Below the pieces are notes generated by a model, which did no database searches, was not told where the DNA came from, and saw only the letters and a list, made by a program, of their open reading frames with translations. From the NCBI GenBank assembly GCA_900239685.1, contig OENT01000086.1, positions 1 to 64,000 on the forward strand: a stretch of 64,000 nt of DNA. Direction: 5' to 3'. The translations under genes and the position numbers were made by a program. Shown piece by piece: positions 37,239 to 47,993 of the stretch. The first letter of the stretch is position 1. Every line of letters starts with the position of its first letter. This stretch comes from Rotaria macrura. Lineage: Eukaryota > Rotifera > Eurotatoria > Philodinida > Philodinidae.

Positions 37239-40162
37239 ATGGTGGGCTACAGAATAAAAGACAATAAATTATTGAATTCTGTATATATTTGTCCTCATTG
37301 TAAATTGGTATTAAGAGATCCTGTACAGTTAATCGAGTGTGGTCATCGCATATGTCAATCATGTACAAACGAGCAAAACGGGTAAGTATTTTATAGTTTC
37401 GATAGATTTTTTACTTAAATGTCTGCTTATTTTCAAAAGAAAATTGATAACATGTCCTGAATGTTACGGGACAACACAACGAAATAAAGTAAGATGCTTA
37501 ACTCTTATCGATCGGAATTCCATTGAGTTTCTTTCTATTCAAGTTATTACCTGATCGAGGTTTCAAAAATGATATGCAGACTTTGTCAGTGGAATGTTCA
37601 CTGTGCGATTGGGCTGGTTTATTAAACACGTATGAGGTAAAAACACATTGTCATTTCTTGAATTTGTATTGTTTCGATTTATTCTGAAGACACATCTTGA
37701 TCAGCATCACACAAATCCCGTGTGTAGTTTTTGTGATGAGAAATTCACATCAGTACATGATTTGAATAAACACTTGGAAGATAATTGTCAAAATATAACT
37801 CTGAATTGCCCGCTGCAAGAATTCGGATGTAAAGATAGGGTAAATATAACTAAGTTGGCATTTTTTTTTCTCAATGAAATATATCTTCCATTCAGATTCT
37901 TCGTACGAATCTTCCGAAACATTATCTGAGTGAACAACATCAAACTGTATTGATGCATATTGTTCGTCACTTGAAATCAATAGTATTAAATGTGACAAAC
38001 CATAACCCAGCAAGCTCTTTACCATTAACAACCGATACTCGTCCAATCACAAATCAATCGCAAGAGATCTACGAAATAATTAGTATTCTTTCAGATGGCA
38101 TCGATGTATTGAATGGTGATTCACAACGTCTTAATATCGAATCGTTGGATTTTAAAAAAATACTCGATTTATTGGCACCAGATTTTTCCACATTGAAAAT
38201 ATCTATTCAAGACCAAAGTAAATTTTTAGATGGTGTCAATATCAATCACTCTATTATGCAACAAGATATTCAATCCATGGAACAAAAGATAAATGACATG
38301 AAAGCAGCTTCCTACAATGGAACATTCATATGGAAATTATCCGACGTGAAACAACACATGGGTCAGCAGTTTAAGAAACTGTTGTTCTATTAAGATAGAG
38401 AAGCAATTTTTTCTGAATTCTACTGTCTCCTTGATCGTCATCGAAATACATCTCAAACCGTTAATATGCCGAAGTGAGATTCTCTAGTGAGTCGAAGTTG
38501 ATGACTATTTTCCGTACATTTTATGACGAGTTTCATAGTGAAAATTAAGCTTTCAGATTCACGATTATTTTTCTTGAAAATGCAAAAGAGAACATCAAAT
38601 CAATTTTTAAGTCTAAAGCGTTAACCTATCTTATCAGCAATCGACGGATTGATTTATGTAAAAGTTTATTATGTACCAGAGATATTCACATGACACGGTA
38701 TAAAGAATAACAAGATTCGAACATTCATCCTGTTGACAACTCTGGTTCTCACTGACCGAGCTATCATTCTTGAACACTGGTTTTTGAAATCGAATTCTAG
38801 AGCAAAGATTATCAATCTTGATGTGCCTGTTTTTTCGTTTATTTCTCTTCTTTTTCTGTGATACTGCAGCATTGTATTATTGCACTTATGATTTATTGTA
38901 ATTGTAAAGAGGGTTTGCGTAAAAGATTACTGTGCGGTGGAATCTGAAAGATTCCTTGCTTTTAAACTGGATTGGAAATAGCAATTGAGACAGCGTGTTG
39001 AATCAAAAAGGTTTATTCTGTTGCACCTAAATAAGTCGACCAGACCAAAGGAGGGATAGTTTTTTAATGTTATGTTTTTGTCGTCAGTAGCATAAGACAG
39101 AGTAAAGGGATGGGGTACAGGGGAGGGGATGGTGCGAAAAATCTACCCAGTGGACACTTCTGGCACGTTCGTTTGGAATTCATACAGATATGAGTGATTA
39201 TTTACTCAGTCATTATCAAAAGCATATCATAGATATTATCGGACTTTTTCTTTTCTTGATTAAGTTTTTAATTGACGATTCGTGTTATGATATTGTCAAC
39301 TAATACTAAAGAATTCACGTTATTTTCTCAGAAAAAGATGATGCTTTATTGTAGTATTTCAAATGTTTAGATTAACTTTTAGAATATCAAATTTTGATGT
39401 TGTATCTAAGTCATCAACGGTTCTAAGCGTCTATCCAGCGTTCACATATGTACTAAGAGCAGAGGAAATGTTTTAGTACTCTAGGTAAATTATTTAGACT
39501 ATTATAAATGACTCCTTTTTATTGCAGCAGCAGCAGTTCAATCTGAAATTCAAACATCGATATATTCTCCAGCATTCTACTCATCACCTACGGGTTATAA
39601 AATGTGTCTTCGTTTATATTTAAATGGTGATGGCAATGCTCGGGGAACACATATGTCATTATTTTTCGTTCTAATGCGTAGTGAATACGATGCAATTTTA
39701 ACGTTTCCCTTTCACTACAAAGTGACATTTTGTCTCTTTGATCAAAGTAATAAACAACATCATGTACTCGACTCATTTAGACCCGACATAAAGTCCAATA
39801 GTTTCCAAAGGCCACGTTCAAATATGAATATTGCAAGTGGCATTCCAAAGTTTATTCTTATAACGACACTGCAAAATGATAGTGATTCATACATACGTGA
39901 TGACACGATGTTTATAAAAGTCATGGTTGATTTTCATGAAATTCCAAAAGGACTTTTACATTATGCGATGAGTCTCAATCCAGGATTAACAAGTTCTATA
40001 CATGCAACAATGATTGAGCAAGAAAATCAACGACAGAAACAATCGATAACGTCCTCAACAAAGAACATGCAAACAGATCAGTTCGAGGTAGAGAATGTAC
40101 AAGAGACGATCAGTCCATCAAATGCATCGTCTAACGAAAATATGAATAATACAACGCTGTAG
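37239..40162 (+). CDS. TRAF-family adaptor, copy B
   Basis: Paralogue of the gene at 26165-30275 with the same orientation and intron plan. Exons: 37239-37381, 37440-37488, 37544-37636, 37690-37839, 37896-38361 and 39528-40162. The first four exon lengths (143, 49, 93, 150) are identical to copy A. The sum is 1536 nt, open, 511 residues. RING: YICPHC .. LIECGHRICQSC .. ITCPEC. Zinc fingers: CSLCDW, THLDQHHTNPVCSFC, NCPLQEFGC. The central helical region is more diverged from copy A than the ends. MATH: NGTFIWKL, YSPAFYSSPTGYKMCLRLYL, NGDG, DSFRPD, MNIASGIPKF. It has a longer polar tail than copy A. TATACTTCAG lies 16 nt before the ATG. The last acceptor is a run of CAG repeats and may splice at more than one point in 3-nt steps. 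Confidence 0.88.
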
Positions 40163-40424
40163 AAAAACAAACAAATTTGTTCAAAGCAATTTGATTTTAG
40201 AAATTCGAGCATCTGAAAAAAATTTTAAAAAAATAAAATAAAAATCATTTAAACTCGAAGCGATATGTAAAAATGATGTGTTTTGTATTTCAGTATGCAT
40301 GTTTTTTGCTTGTAAATAAAAAATATTCAAGAAATATCTGCTATTATCAAATAAATTTCTAATTTAGAGGTATTTTATGATAGATAACCTCTACAGTACA
40401 ACTTTACTGTAAAATAATGACATA
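40163..40424. other. 3' flank of TRAF copy B
   Basis: AT-rich sequence with AATAAA-type words at about 40230-40350, suitable for polyadenylation. Nothing else was seen before the Tc1-like element. Confidence 0.4.
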
Positions 40425-41729
40425 CAGTGGTGGCAAAAATTATCCGTACGATTTTATTTTAATAATAACTCAGTATCCCATCGGTATATTGAGACACGGA
40501 AAATGGCAAAAGAACCGCCGTGACTTCTAGTATCTACGCTTCAAATATCAAGTCGCTCGGCTGACATGCACTTGAGATATTACTAGATTACTGGGAAGAA
40601 TAGGCGATCGGCTGGCAAAATTTATTCGTACGATTTCATTTAATAATAACTCAGCATCCCAGCGGTATTTTGGGCCGAGGAAAACGAGAAAAGAACCGCC
40701 ATGACTTCTAGTGTCTACGCTCAAAATATCAAGTTGTTTGACTAATATGCGTTGAAGATATCGTCAGGTTGATAAAAAATGAAATAATTCATTCTCTAAC
40801 ATTATTCATGCGATTTATCATGAATGTATTGAACTGTTGATCTGGCAGTACGCATAATTTTAGCGACATCACCAAAGCTCTTACCTGATAAGTGGTGGTC
40901 TATTGGCAGTTGTCGAAAATGTTCCGAATATTCTTTGCTTCATGGCATTTCAATTTTTTCGTGAGAAAAAATGAGATTCAATATCCCCTATTACTGCTGT
41001 GAGATTCGTTGTAACGATACGCTTGCCCATTTGACAAAAAAATGACTTCATTTCGATAGCCAATGGCATTTAGATATAGGCGAAAAGAAAAATCGAGAAT
41101 AGTCAAGTGGGAAGAGAACTTGCACGAAAAAAAAGAAAAGAAAGAAAATTAACGAAAGTATGAAGGAGAAAGACTGAACGCACTCACTATACACGTATTA
41201 ATCAGAATCGAGCTGCGTTACCAGTGTAAGCGAATTAAGGCCGGATCTTTTATTAAAATGTTACTCATCACATCCTTTTTAACGGCATTATCACTGAGTT
41301 TCTTAGTCGTGCCAAAAAAGTAGTGCATCGATATGATAAATCGAATGAATAATTTTTGAGAATGAATTATTTCATTTTTTATCAACCTGACGATATCTTC
41401 AACGCATATTAGTCAAACAACTTGATATTTTGAGCGTAGACACTAGAAGTCATGGCGGTTCTTTTCTCGTTTTCCTCGGCCCAAAATACCGCTGGGATGC
41501 TGAGTTATTATTAAATGAAATCGTACGAATAAATTTTGCCAGCCGATCGCCTATTCTTCCCAGTAATCTAGTAATATCTCAAGTGCATGTCAGCCGAGCG
41601 ACTTGATATTTGAAGCGTAGATACTAGAAGTCACGGCGGTTCTTTTGCCATTTTCCGTGTCTCAATATACCGATGGGATACTGAGTTATTATTAAAATAA
41701 AATCGTACGGATAATTTTTGCCACCACTG
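40425..41729. mobile_element. Decayed Tc1-like transposon with long duplicated inverted repeats
   Basis: It starts CAGTGGTGGCAAAAATTATC, ends with the complement, and is flanked by TA on both sides (40423-40424, 41730-41731). These are typical Tc1-family ends. The arms are about 390 bp (40425-40820 and 41335-41729). Each contains two diverged copies of the same ~180-bp unit, seen as CGTACGATTT then AATAATAACTCAG repeated. The centre keeps a minus-strand remnant of the transposase N-terminal helix-turn-helix, GKSFGDVAKIMRTARSTVQ, at about 40800-40900. The catalytic part is absent, so the element cannot move on its own. Confidence 0.85.
40800..40930 (-). pseudogene. Tc1 transposase N-terminal fragment
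   Basis: Reading the minus strand gives EHFRQLPIDHHLSGKSFGDV and then AKIMRTARSTVQYIHDKS. This has the paired-type helix-turn-helix pattern GKS..DVAKI....STV seen in Tc1 transposases. No DDE catalytic domain follows inside the element, so it is a relic. Confidence 0.65.
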
Positions 41730-41892
41730 TAGTTGACAAATAACAACTCTCAAGTATGTTTTTTTTACTGAAATGTATTTTTCACCGTTGATGAAAACAT
41801 ATTTTTTCCAGAATGAGTCAACATCGTAATATTTTCATTATTTTAAGAATACATTTAATTAGCTATTCATTTACACTACTGAGATTTTTTAT

Positions 41893-42747
41893 TCAAAATA
41901 GCCAACGCGGATCAAATAGAAAGAAATGCATAATTAAGATTCCCACTGTCAGATCAGTGAAATTAACGAGCATCAAAACTCCTAAATGCATAGAAAGAAA
42001 AGCATACCAATACAATTTGCGTGTGTGATAAAAGAGACCGAGAGGAAAGAATGTGATTTCGGCAAACAGTGATGCCCATGTCGATAATTGAAGAATGATT
42101 GGGTTTGATTGAAGTAAAAATTGACACAAGACATTGTCACGGGACAAGGGAGACTTTAATACGTGACTCAATGCACTACCATCAACCCAGCTAGGTGATT
42201 GTAATTTGTGCAAGCCACTTATGGTATAACCCAATGCATACAAAGTCCAGCCACCCCAATAGAGCCAAGGAAAGACTTGTGGACTAAGCTCAATTCTATG
42301 CATTCCTTTATCATCCTTCTGTGAATTCGTAAAAGTAATGAGACTAAATGCCAAGAGAAGTAAACCTATATAGGGAATGCCAGGATTCAATATGAGTACA
42401 TTACGATTTAAAAGACATGCCCAGCCATACCATAGTAGAAGAGCGATTAGACGTGGCGCCATTATTCTCACAGCAAACATTGCTGATAAACATGCCAATG
42501 TGATAACGAAAGCGCTCAAAAGTATATGGGAATGATCGATCCAATGAAGAATATTTGGAAAATAGCCATAAGTAGGACTCCATTGTGGATTAGCAATCAT
42601 ACCTGCACGACCAAACAGTTCAGTTACGTGAGGAACGAGTTGTACAAAATGAATCGTGAGGTAAGTACCAAAGATGAATTGAAAGATTTTCAATTGACGC
42701 ACTGTGTACCATCTTGTTGAAGTTGTTGACGATGGCGATGGAAGCAT
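41893..42747 (-). CDS. HTTM-like multi-pass membrane protein
   Basis: Intronless, 284 residues, strongly hydrophobic, with about six to eight membrane segments. Features that suggest the HTTM family (horizontally transferred transmembrane domain, related to vitamin K-dependent gamma-carboxylase) are the early amphipathic segment after a short polar N-terminus, the GxxxxxxGxxKLQSPSWVDG loop, FAEITFFPLG, and the end MHLGVLMLVNFTDLTVG followed by FFLFDPRWLF. It is too short for a full carboxylase. Bacterial HTTM proteins have this size and ending. It diverges from the hydroxylase gene at 43246 with 498 bp between the starts. The lack of introns in an intron-rich region and the bacterial look suggest horizontal transfer. 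The substrate is unknown. The assignment rests on overall pattern, without a profile search. Confidence 0.65.
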   Translation of the reverse strand: MLPSPSSTTSTRWYTVRQLKIFQFIFGTYLTIHFVQLVPHVTELFGRAGMIANPQWSPTYGYFPNILHWIDHSHILLSAFVITLACLSAMFAVRIMAPRLIALLLWYGWACLLNRNVLILNPGIPYIGLLLLAFSLITFTNSQKDDKGMHRIELSPQVFPWLYWGGWTLYALGYTISGLHKLQSPSWVDGSALSHVLKSPLSRDNVLCQFLLQSNPIILQLSTWASLFAEITFFPLGLFYHTRKLYWYAFLSMHLGVLMLVNFTDLTVGILIMHFFLFDPRWLF

Positions 42748-43245
42748 GTTTATTGTGACATGAATGTGAAAAGAAAGGAAACTGTTATGTATATTATGCG
42801 CAGAAAAATATCAACGACAATGCTCGTAGAAGTTGACGTGTGGCATGACATGATGTCATACTCACACATGAATCACACGTGTATTAATGCTCGCCACGTC
42901 CTCGGTATATAGAAATGACAAGAAAGGAAAAGAAAAACAAAGTTGCTCAACAAACTGAATCATATTTATTGATGCTGAAACGGCTAAAAAAAATAGCAGA
43001 TGTAACTCAGGCAATAATTATAGTTCTTTAACAAAAAAGTTTCTTTTCCTTCATCATTATAACGCTCATTTCTTTTTGACAGCCTAAACATTTTTATACA
43101 TAAGTAAAAATCAATTTTAAAATTGAAATTCACATTTACTAGTCGTATTGCTTAACATTAATGCAAGTTTCAATTTGTTTGTTTCTTCCTGTGAGCAGTA
43201 ATTTTTAGATGATTTTCGTTTTGTTTTAAGAAAAAAAGAAAGAAA
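42748..43245. promoter_or_regulatory. Bidirectional promoter region with ACGTG motifs
   Basis: The shared upstream region of the divergent membrane-protein genes. Within 42834-42900 it has TTGACGTG, the palindrome TGACATGATGTCA (42846-42858), the palindrome ACACGTGT (42875-42882) and GCCACGTC. Such ACGTG cores are bound by bHLH or bZIP factors in animals. The clustering is seen; the function is inferred. An acceptor-like TTTTGTTTTAAG ends 16 nt before the hydroxylase ATG. Confidence 0.4.
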
Positions 43246-44550
43246 ATGTTTCTCGGCTTAATGATCATAGTTATTGGACTGGGATGTCTTATGGTGTTAG
43301 AACGTCTATTTCCAGATCAACCATTGGTATATGTACCGGGCTGGTGGAAACGCGTCCTATTGATTAATTTCTACCAGTTATTAGTTGTTGTTGTCGGTAC
43401 TTATACATGGGAGACATGGTTACCTGATGCACATTTATTTCATTTGCGTGATATGGTTTCACCGATGATGGGTGGACTCATCGCCTACATCATTCATACC
43501 TGGTTCTTCTATTGGTTTCATCGTGCACGTCACAACGTCTATTTCTTGTGGTTATGGTTTCATCAATTGCATCACAGTGCGCAGCGTATCGAAGCAATAA
43601 CTTCATTTTACAAGGCTCCTCAAGAGATTCTCGTCGATTCGATCATGATGACCATACTGCTCTATCCACTTTTGGGTCTTACTAGAGAATCAAGTGTTTG
43701 GCTGTCGGGTTTTGCCGCTTTCGGTGAATATTTCTATCATATGAATATCAAGACGCCACAATGGATGGGTTATATTTTTCAACGGCCTGAAGCTCATCGA
43801 ATTCATCATCTACGAAATAAACGTGACCATAGTAAAAACTACGGTGATCTACCTGTGTGGGATATTCTTGGTGGTACATTTGAGAATCCAGCAACGATGG
43901 ATCGATCGACGGGTTTTCCACCAGAAGCTGAAAGTAGAGTTCTCGAAATGATTTGTGGTCGCGATGTACTTTTATCGATCAAACAAAAGACAAGAGATGT
44001 TTATAAGCGACGGTATACACTTGCAAGTATCGGAGCCATTCTCTGGATTACACTTGGTCTCGGTCAATCTATTGGCTATGTTTTCAACATGCCACAACTA
44101 CGTGGACTTAGTTTTGCAACTGGAGCATCTCCATTGCCACTTGTCTTTTCAGTAGCACCGAATGGAATGGAAACTTTTTCTACGAGTTTTCGTCTACAAG
44201 CCTTCGAAAGAGACGCCATTACATGTGATGACACTGAAGAGTGCACATCGGATCATTTGGTTATGGAAAAAATCTTGACACCAGAACTCTACGGTACACT
44301 AAACGATAGGCCTTATAACTTACGTAATGCATATGGTGTTCTTTTCTCTCACGGACCATTTTTTCAAGATGAAAAAGCTCTGAATCTACGAGATCAAGTT
44401 TTAAAGTATAGTTTATGTCATAATGGTCCGTTAGCACGCGCGTTTGATTTATCGATAAATACAAGTCGTATCGTGGTGCATGTGCATTCTAATACTAGGA
44501 CACAACGACCTCATCAAGCAGATTGGATTATGAATGTTATCTGTGTGTAA
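43246..44550 (+). CDS. Fatty acid hydroxylase/sterol desaturase family protein with extra C-terminal domain
   Basis: Intronless, 434 residues. The first ~215 residues form a membrane-bound di-iron hydroxylase: H84, HRARH at 92-96, HQLHH at 106-110, H165, HRIHH at 184-188, then NYGDLPVWD and GTF. The spacing resembles alkylglycerol monooxygenase and bacterial sterol-desaturase-like proteins. All expected iron-binding His clusters are present, so it should be active on a lipid at a membrane. After another hydrophobic segment (about 260-280), residues 290-434 form a domain I do not recognise, containing SVAPNGMETFSTSF, ELYGTLNDRPYNLRNAYG and VLFSHGPFF. The usual family length is about 250-450. 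Intronless structure and pairing with the HTTM-like gene suggest joint acquisition from bacteria, as inference. Confidence 0.8.
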   Translation: MFLGLMIIVIGLGCLMVLERLFPDQPLVYVPGWWKRVLLINFYQLLVVVVGTYTWETWLPDAHLFHLRDMVSPMMGGLIAYIIHTWFFYWFHRARHNVYFLWLWFHQLHHSAQRIEAITSFYKAPQEILVDSIMMTILLYPLLGLTRESSVWLSGFAAFGEYFYHMNIKTPQWMGYIFQRPEAHRIHHLRNKRDHSKNYGDLPVWDILGGTFENPATMDRSTGFPPEAESRVLEMICGRDVLLSIKQKTRDVYKRRYTLASIGAILWITLGLGQSIGYVFNMPQLRGLSFATGASPLPLVFSVAPNGMETFSTSFRLQAFERDAITCDDTEECTSDHLVMEKILTPELYGTLNDRPYNLRNAYGVLFSHGPFFQDEKALNLRDQVLKYSLCHNGPLARAFDLSINTSRIVVHVHSNTRTQRPHQADWIMNVICV

Positions 44551-46634
44551 AGACACTGATCATGATATCGAGTCTCTTTTTTTGTATAATTTACCTCTCA
44601 TTTTTATACTTACAACTGTATTTTCCAATAAAATGAACCTATTAGTTAAAGAACAATAACTATTTCATTACAGATCTTACTGTTTGCAGCGAATATGCTC
44701 ATCAAAACAAGATGTAGCCTAGAATACACGAGTCATACAATTAACAATTGCCTTGCACCAGTTCATGAATAAAAATGACTCCTTTTATTATCTGATAGCG
44801 AGCATGCATAAATGCTACGAGAGAAGATGTTTAAAATGATGTGAAACATATTCCTATAGTTGAACGATCTGATTCAATACAAGTAGAAATTTGTATTGGT
44901 ATCATCGAAAGTTATTAAAATTCTCACGTCATCGTTGGCAGTGAATTGAGTCCAGTAAGCACCAAGTAGATTAAACCAAATATGCCACATGGTCAAATAG
45001 ACACATGAACATTTAGAGAAAAGGATATCTGTATTTGATACAAAACAAACAATTAATCAAGACGAGTACTAATTAGCGAGACGTTTATTTTGATTTGACG
45101 TTATGGACTAGCGCGAGTGTAGCGATGTTTCCGACGATAACCAAGAAGTTTGAATCTTTAAAACTGACTATATAAGCCAAGTAAAAATCATAAAGAAAGT
45201 TCGATCTATGTAGTTATATAACATAGCTATAATTTTGTCTTTCAGCTGAGAAAAAGGATTTGTGCAGATGCTAATCAATGGTAAATGTTCCGAAGAAGTT
45301 TTCAATGAGTATTTTAGTGTATGAAAAATTTCGTTTTTAATTGGAATAAAATTTATTATCAGCTGATCCATATGATGGTTTTCGGATCGTATAGTTAATA
45401 AAATAGATTCTATTTTCTTCTTACTCATGATGCACAGAGCTCTAGGGTATTTACTGAACTGTTTACGTTTGGTATATCATGCCAGATTCGTCGGTGTGTA
45501 CCATTAATGCGATGGATCTTGAATTATCATAGATGGTACGGTATATACTGGTTTACAGTTAAAGCAAAATAATTTCTATGAATTCAACTTCGATTCAGTA
45601 AATAAGGATTCTTGTTTGTTAAATTGCCATTGTCATCTTAGTCTGCATATTTCAAAAAACATTATAGAAGATCATCAAGAGTATGCTGAAACTTTGTGTC
45701 CATATTAATTTTACGAATCTCTTACAAACGTCATATCTTGAACGGAAATAATTTGATATCAAATCTTATCATATAAACCAATGAACATTGAAATCTACTT
45801 TTTTCAGCTGTCAAAACCACTGATGAATCCCAAATCAATAGAAATAAAGCGCAAGTTTAATGGTTTGAAAACAATTAGCTATTAAGTGATCTGACAGAAA
45901 ACAAAATTCTTTAACATGAGATATATTCTATCATTTCTCTCTATAGTTATGTCTAAATATGACTCATCCACCTCATTTTACACGGCAAACGCAAGTTAAT
46001 CAAGAGCAAATTTTAGCTTGCTCCGCTTAAAACCATGGGTCCTCTCCAACACATATCAATTTTAGATATCACTTGGCTTTAATAGTGGTTTGTCATTTTT
46101 TTTCCTTGTTTTTTTTCACAGTCAATCATTGGTCATTATCTAGAGAACGCTACTCAGCACGTCAAAATACTTGACATGGTATTTTTATCACCAAGAAAGT
46201 ATAGTATGCTTATTTCGAAGAAGAAATTTGATGTATTCGGACAAGATTCTAGTTAGTTGTACCATCGAGAAATAGTCAATGAGAATAGCGCGACCAATTT
46301 GGGAAACTCTTCAAACTAAGTGTAAAAATTTTAAGTTAAGATAGATAAAATGGAATGATGATTTTCATGCACATTCGACCTTTTTTATTGACTTGCTTAT
46401 CGAATAAGAATATACAACTGCATATGACCCACAAAAGTATAAAATATTCAAATGGAGAAATCTGATGATTCCGTGCATTATAGATGGGTCGAATGACAGG
46501 ATCACTTGTCATAGATGATTGTTTCAACCACTAAAAAACAAACAATAGGTGAAAAGTTTTACAAGATCGAGTACTTCTTGTGTATGTTATAGAATATCAT
46601 TAAAACGTTGAGGAAGCATACACAAACTTCGGAT
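44551..46634. other. Intergenic, no gene supported
   Basis: AT-rich. AATAAAATG near 44627-44635 could serve as the hydroxylase polyadenylation signal. Short open frames at 45168-45428 and 46336-46527 (minus) have no recognisable product. Confidence 0.45.
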
Positions 46635-46645
46635 AGTTTTTCATG

Positions 46646-47537
46646 GGGGTGGGAAGTTACCGTTACCAACCCGTTACGTTACCAGGTAACGGTAACGGCA
46701 GAGTTACCAGTTACCCGGTAATGGAGTAACTGTTCCCGTTACCAGTTACCAAGTAACGGTAACGGGCCGTTACCAGTTACTTAGTAACGGAGTAACGGAA
46801 AAAATTATTCTTGCTATAACTTAGCAGCAATACAGATTTTAGAAAAAACAGCGCAATTCTATAAACGTTGACGAAAGTAAATCGAGGACGGGGAATCCGA
46901 ATCCGCTTTCAGAATTCAAAAATATTGAAGTACGTTTTCTGGGCTAAGGGAAGGTAATTTTAAGAAAGTAAACGAATATTTTAAAGGTTGACGAAGGAAA
47001 TCGAGGACGGGGAATCCGAATCTGCTATCAGAATTCAAAAATATCCAAGTACCTTTTCTCGGCTAAGGGAAGGTATTTTGAGAGAATTAGCGGATATCAT
47101 ATTCAGTTTCACTCAAATCCCTTCATTTAGACCAGAAAACATACTTCAATATTTTTGAATTCTGAAAGTGGATTCGGATTCCCCGTCCTCGATTTGCTTT
47201 CGACAACCTTTAAAATATTCGCTTACTTTCTCAAAATTACCTTCCCTTAGCCCAGAAAATGCACTTGAATATTTTTGAATTCTGATAGCGGATTCGGATT
47301 CCCCGTCCTCGATTTACTTTCGTCAACGTTTATAGAATTGCGCTGTTTTTTCTAAAATCTGTATTGCTGCTAAGTTATAGCAAGAATAATTTTTTCCGTT
47401 ACTCCGTTACTAAGTAACTGGTAACGGCCCGTTACCGTTACTTGGTAACTGGTAACGGGAACAGTTACTCCGTTACCGGGTAACTGGTAACTTTTCGGTT
47501 ATCGTTACGTTACCAAGTAACGGTAACTTCCCACCCC
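46646..47537. mobile_element. 0.9 kb foldback element with GTTACC arrays and 11-bp target duplication
   Basis: The ends are GGGGTGGGAAGTTACCGTTA and its complement. The whole element folds on itself near 47090. The outer ~150 bp of each arm are built from variants of GTTACC/GGTAAC, and the inner parts carry two diverged copies of a ~125-bp unit containing GAGGACGGGGAATCCGAAT. The flanks on both sides read TAGTTTTTCAT (46634-46644 and 47538-47548), an 11-bp direct duplication directly abutting the ends. There is no coding frame. The long duplication suggests a Mutator-like source of mobility, as inference. Confidence 0.8.
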
Positions 47538-47548
47538 TAGTTTTTCAT

Positions 47549-47993
47549 CGATTCATGTTTGTTTTAGACAAGCCTCAGTTTTTTTCCATGATTCTCATTT
47601 AGAATCAAGTGTAGCTTAGGATAAGAACAAATATTATGATTCATAACAATCAAGACAGACAAATCACATGAAACTGCCAATACACCTTGCTCAATAAATG
47701 ACGATTGATGTAAGTAGGAGAGACTTTATTTTTGTACATGTAAGTATGCGAAAGTAAAACATTATAGAATTCTAAGATTTCCATACATCAATATTGTATG
47801 CAAAGATAAAAGATATACAGAAACTTCACACAAGTTCTATTAACTTTTCCATTTGTTGTTTCAAATTTTATTTCACCTCATAATAGAGTATGCAAAGAAA
47901 ATGCTGGAATAGAACATGAATATGTATTGATGCTAAGTCTAAGTTCTGTCGACATGGATAATATTGAAGTAGTAAAAGAACATGGCTAACGAT
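47549..47993. other. Intergenic, 3' flank of the KDEL-receptor gene
   Basis: AT-rich; no frame or motif recognised. Confidence 0.4.
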
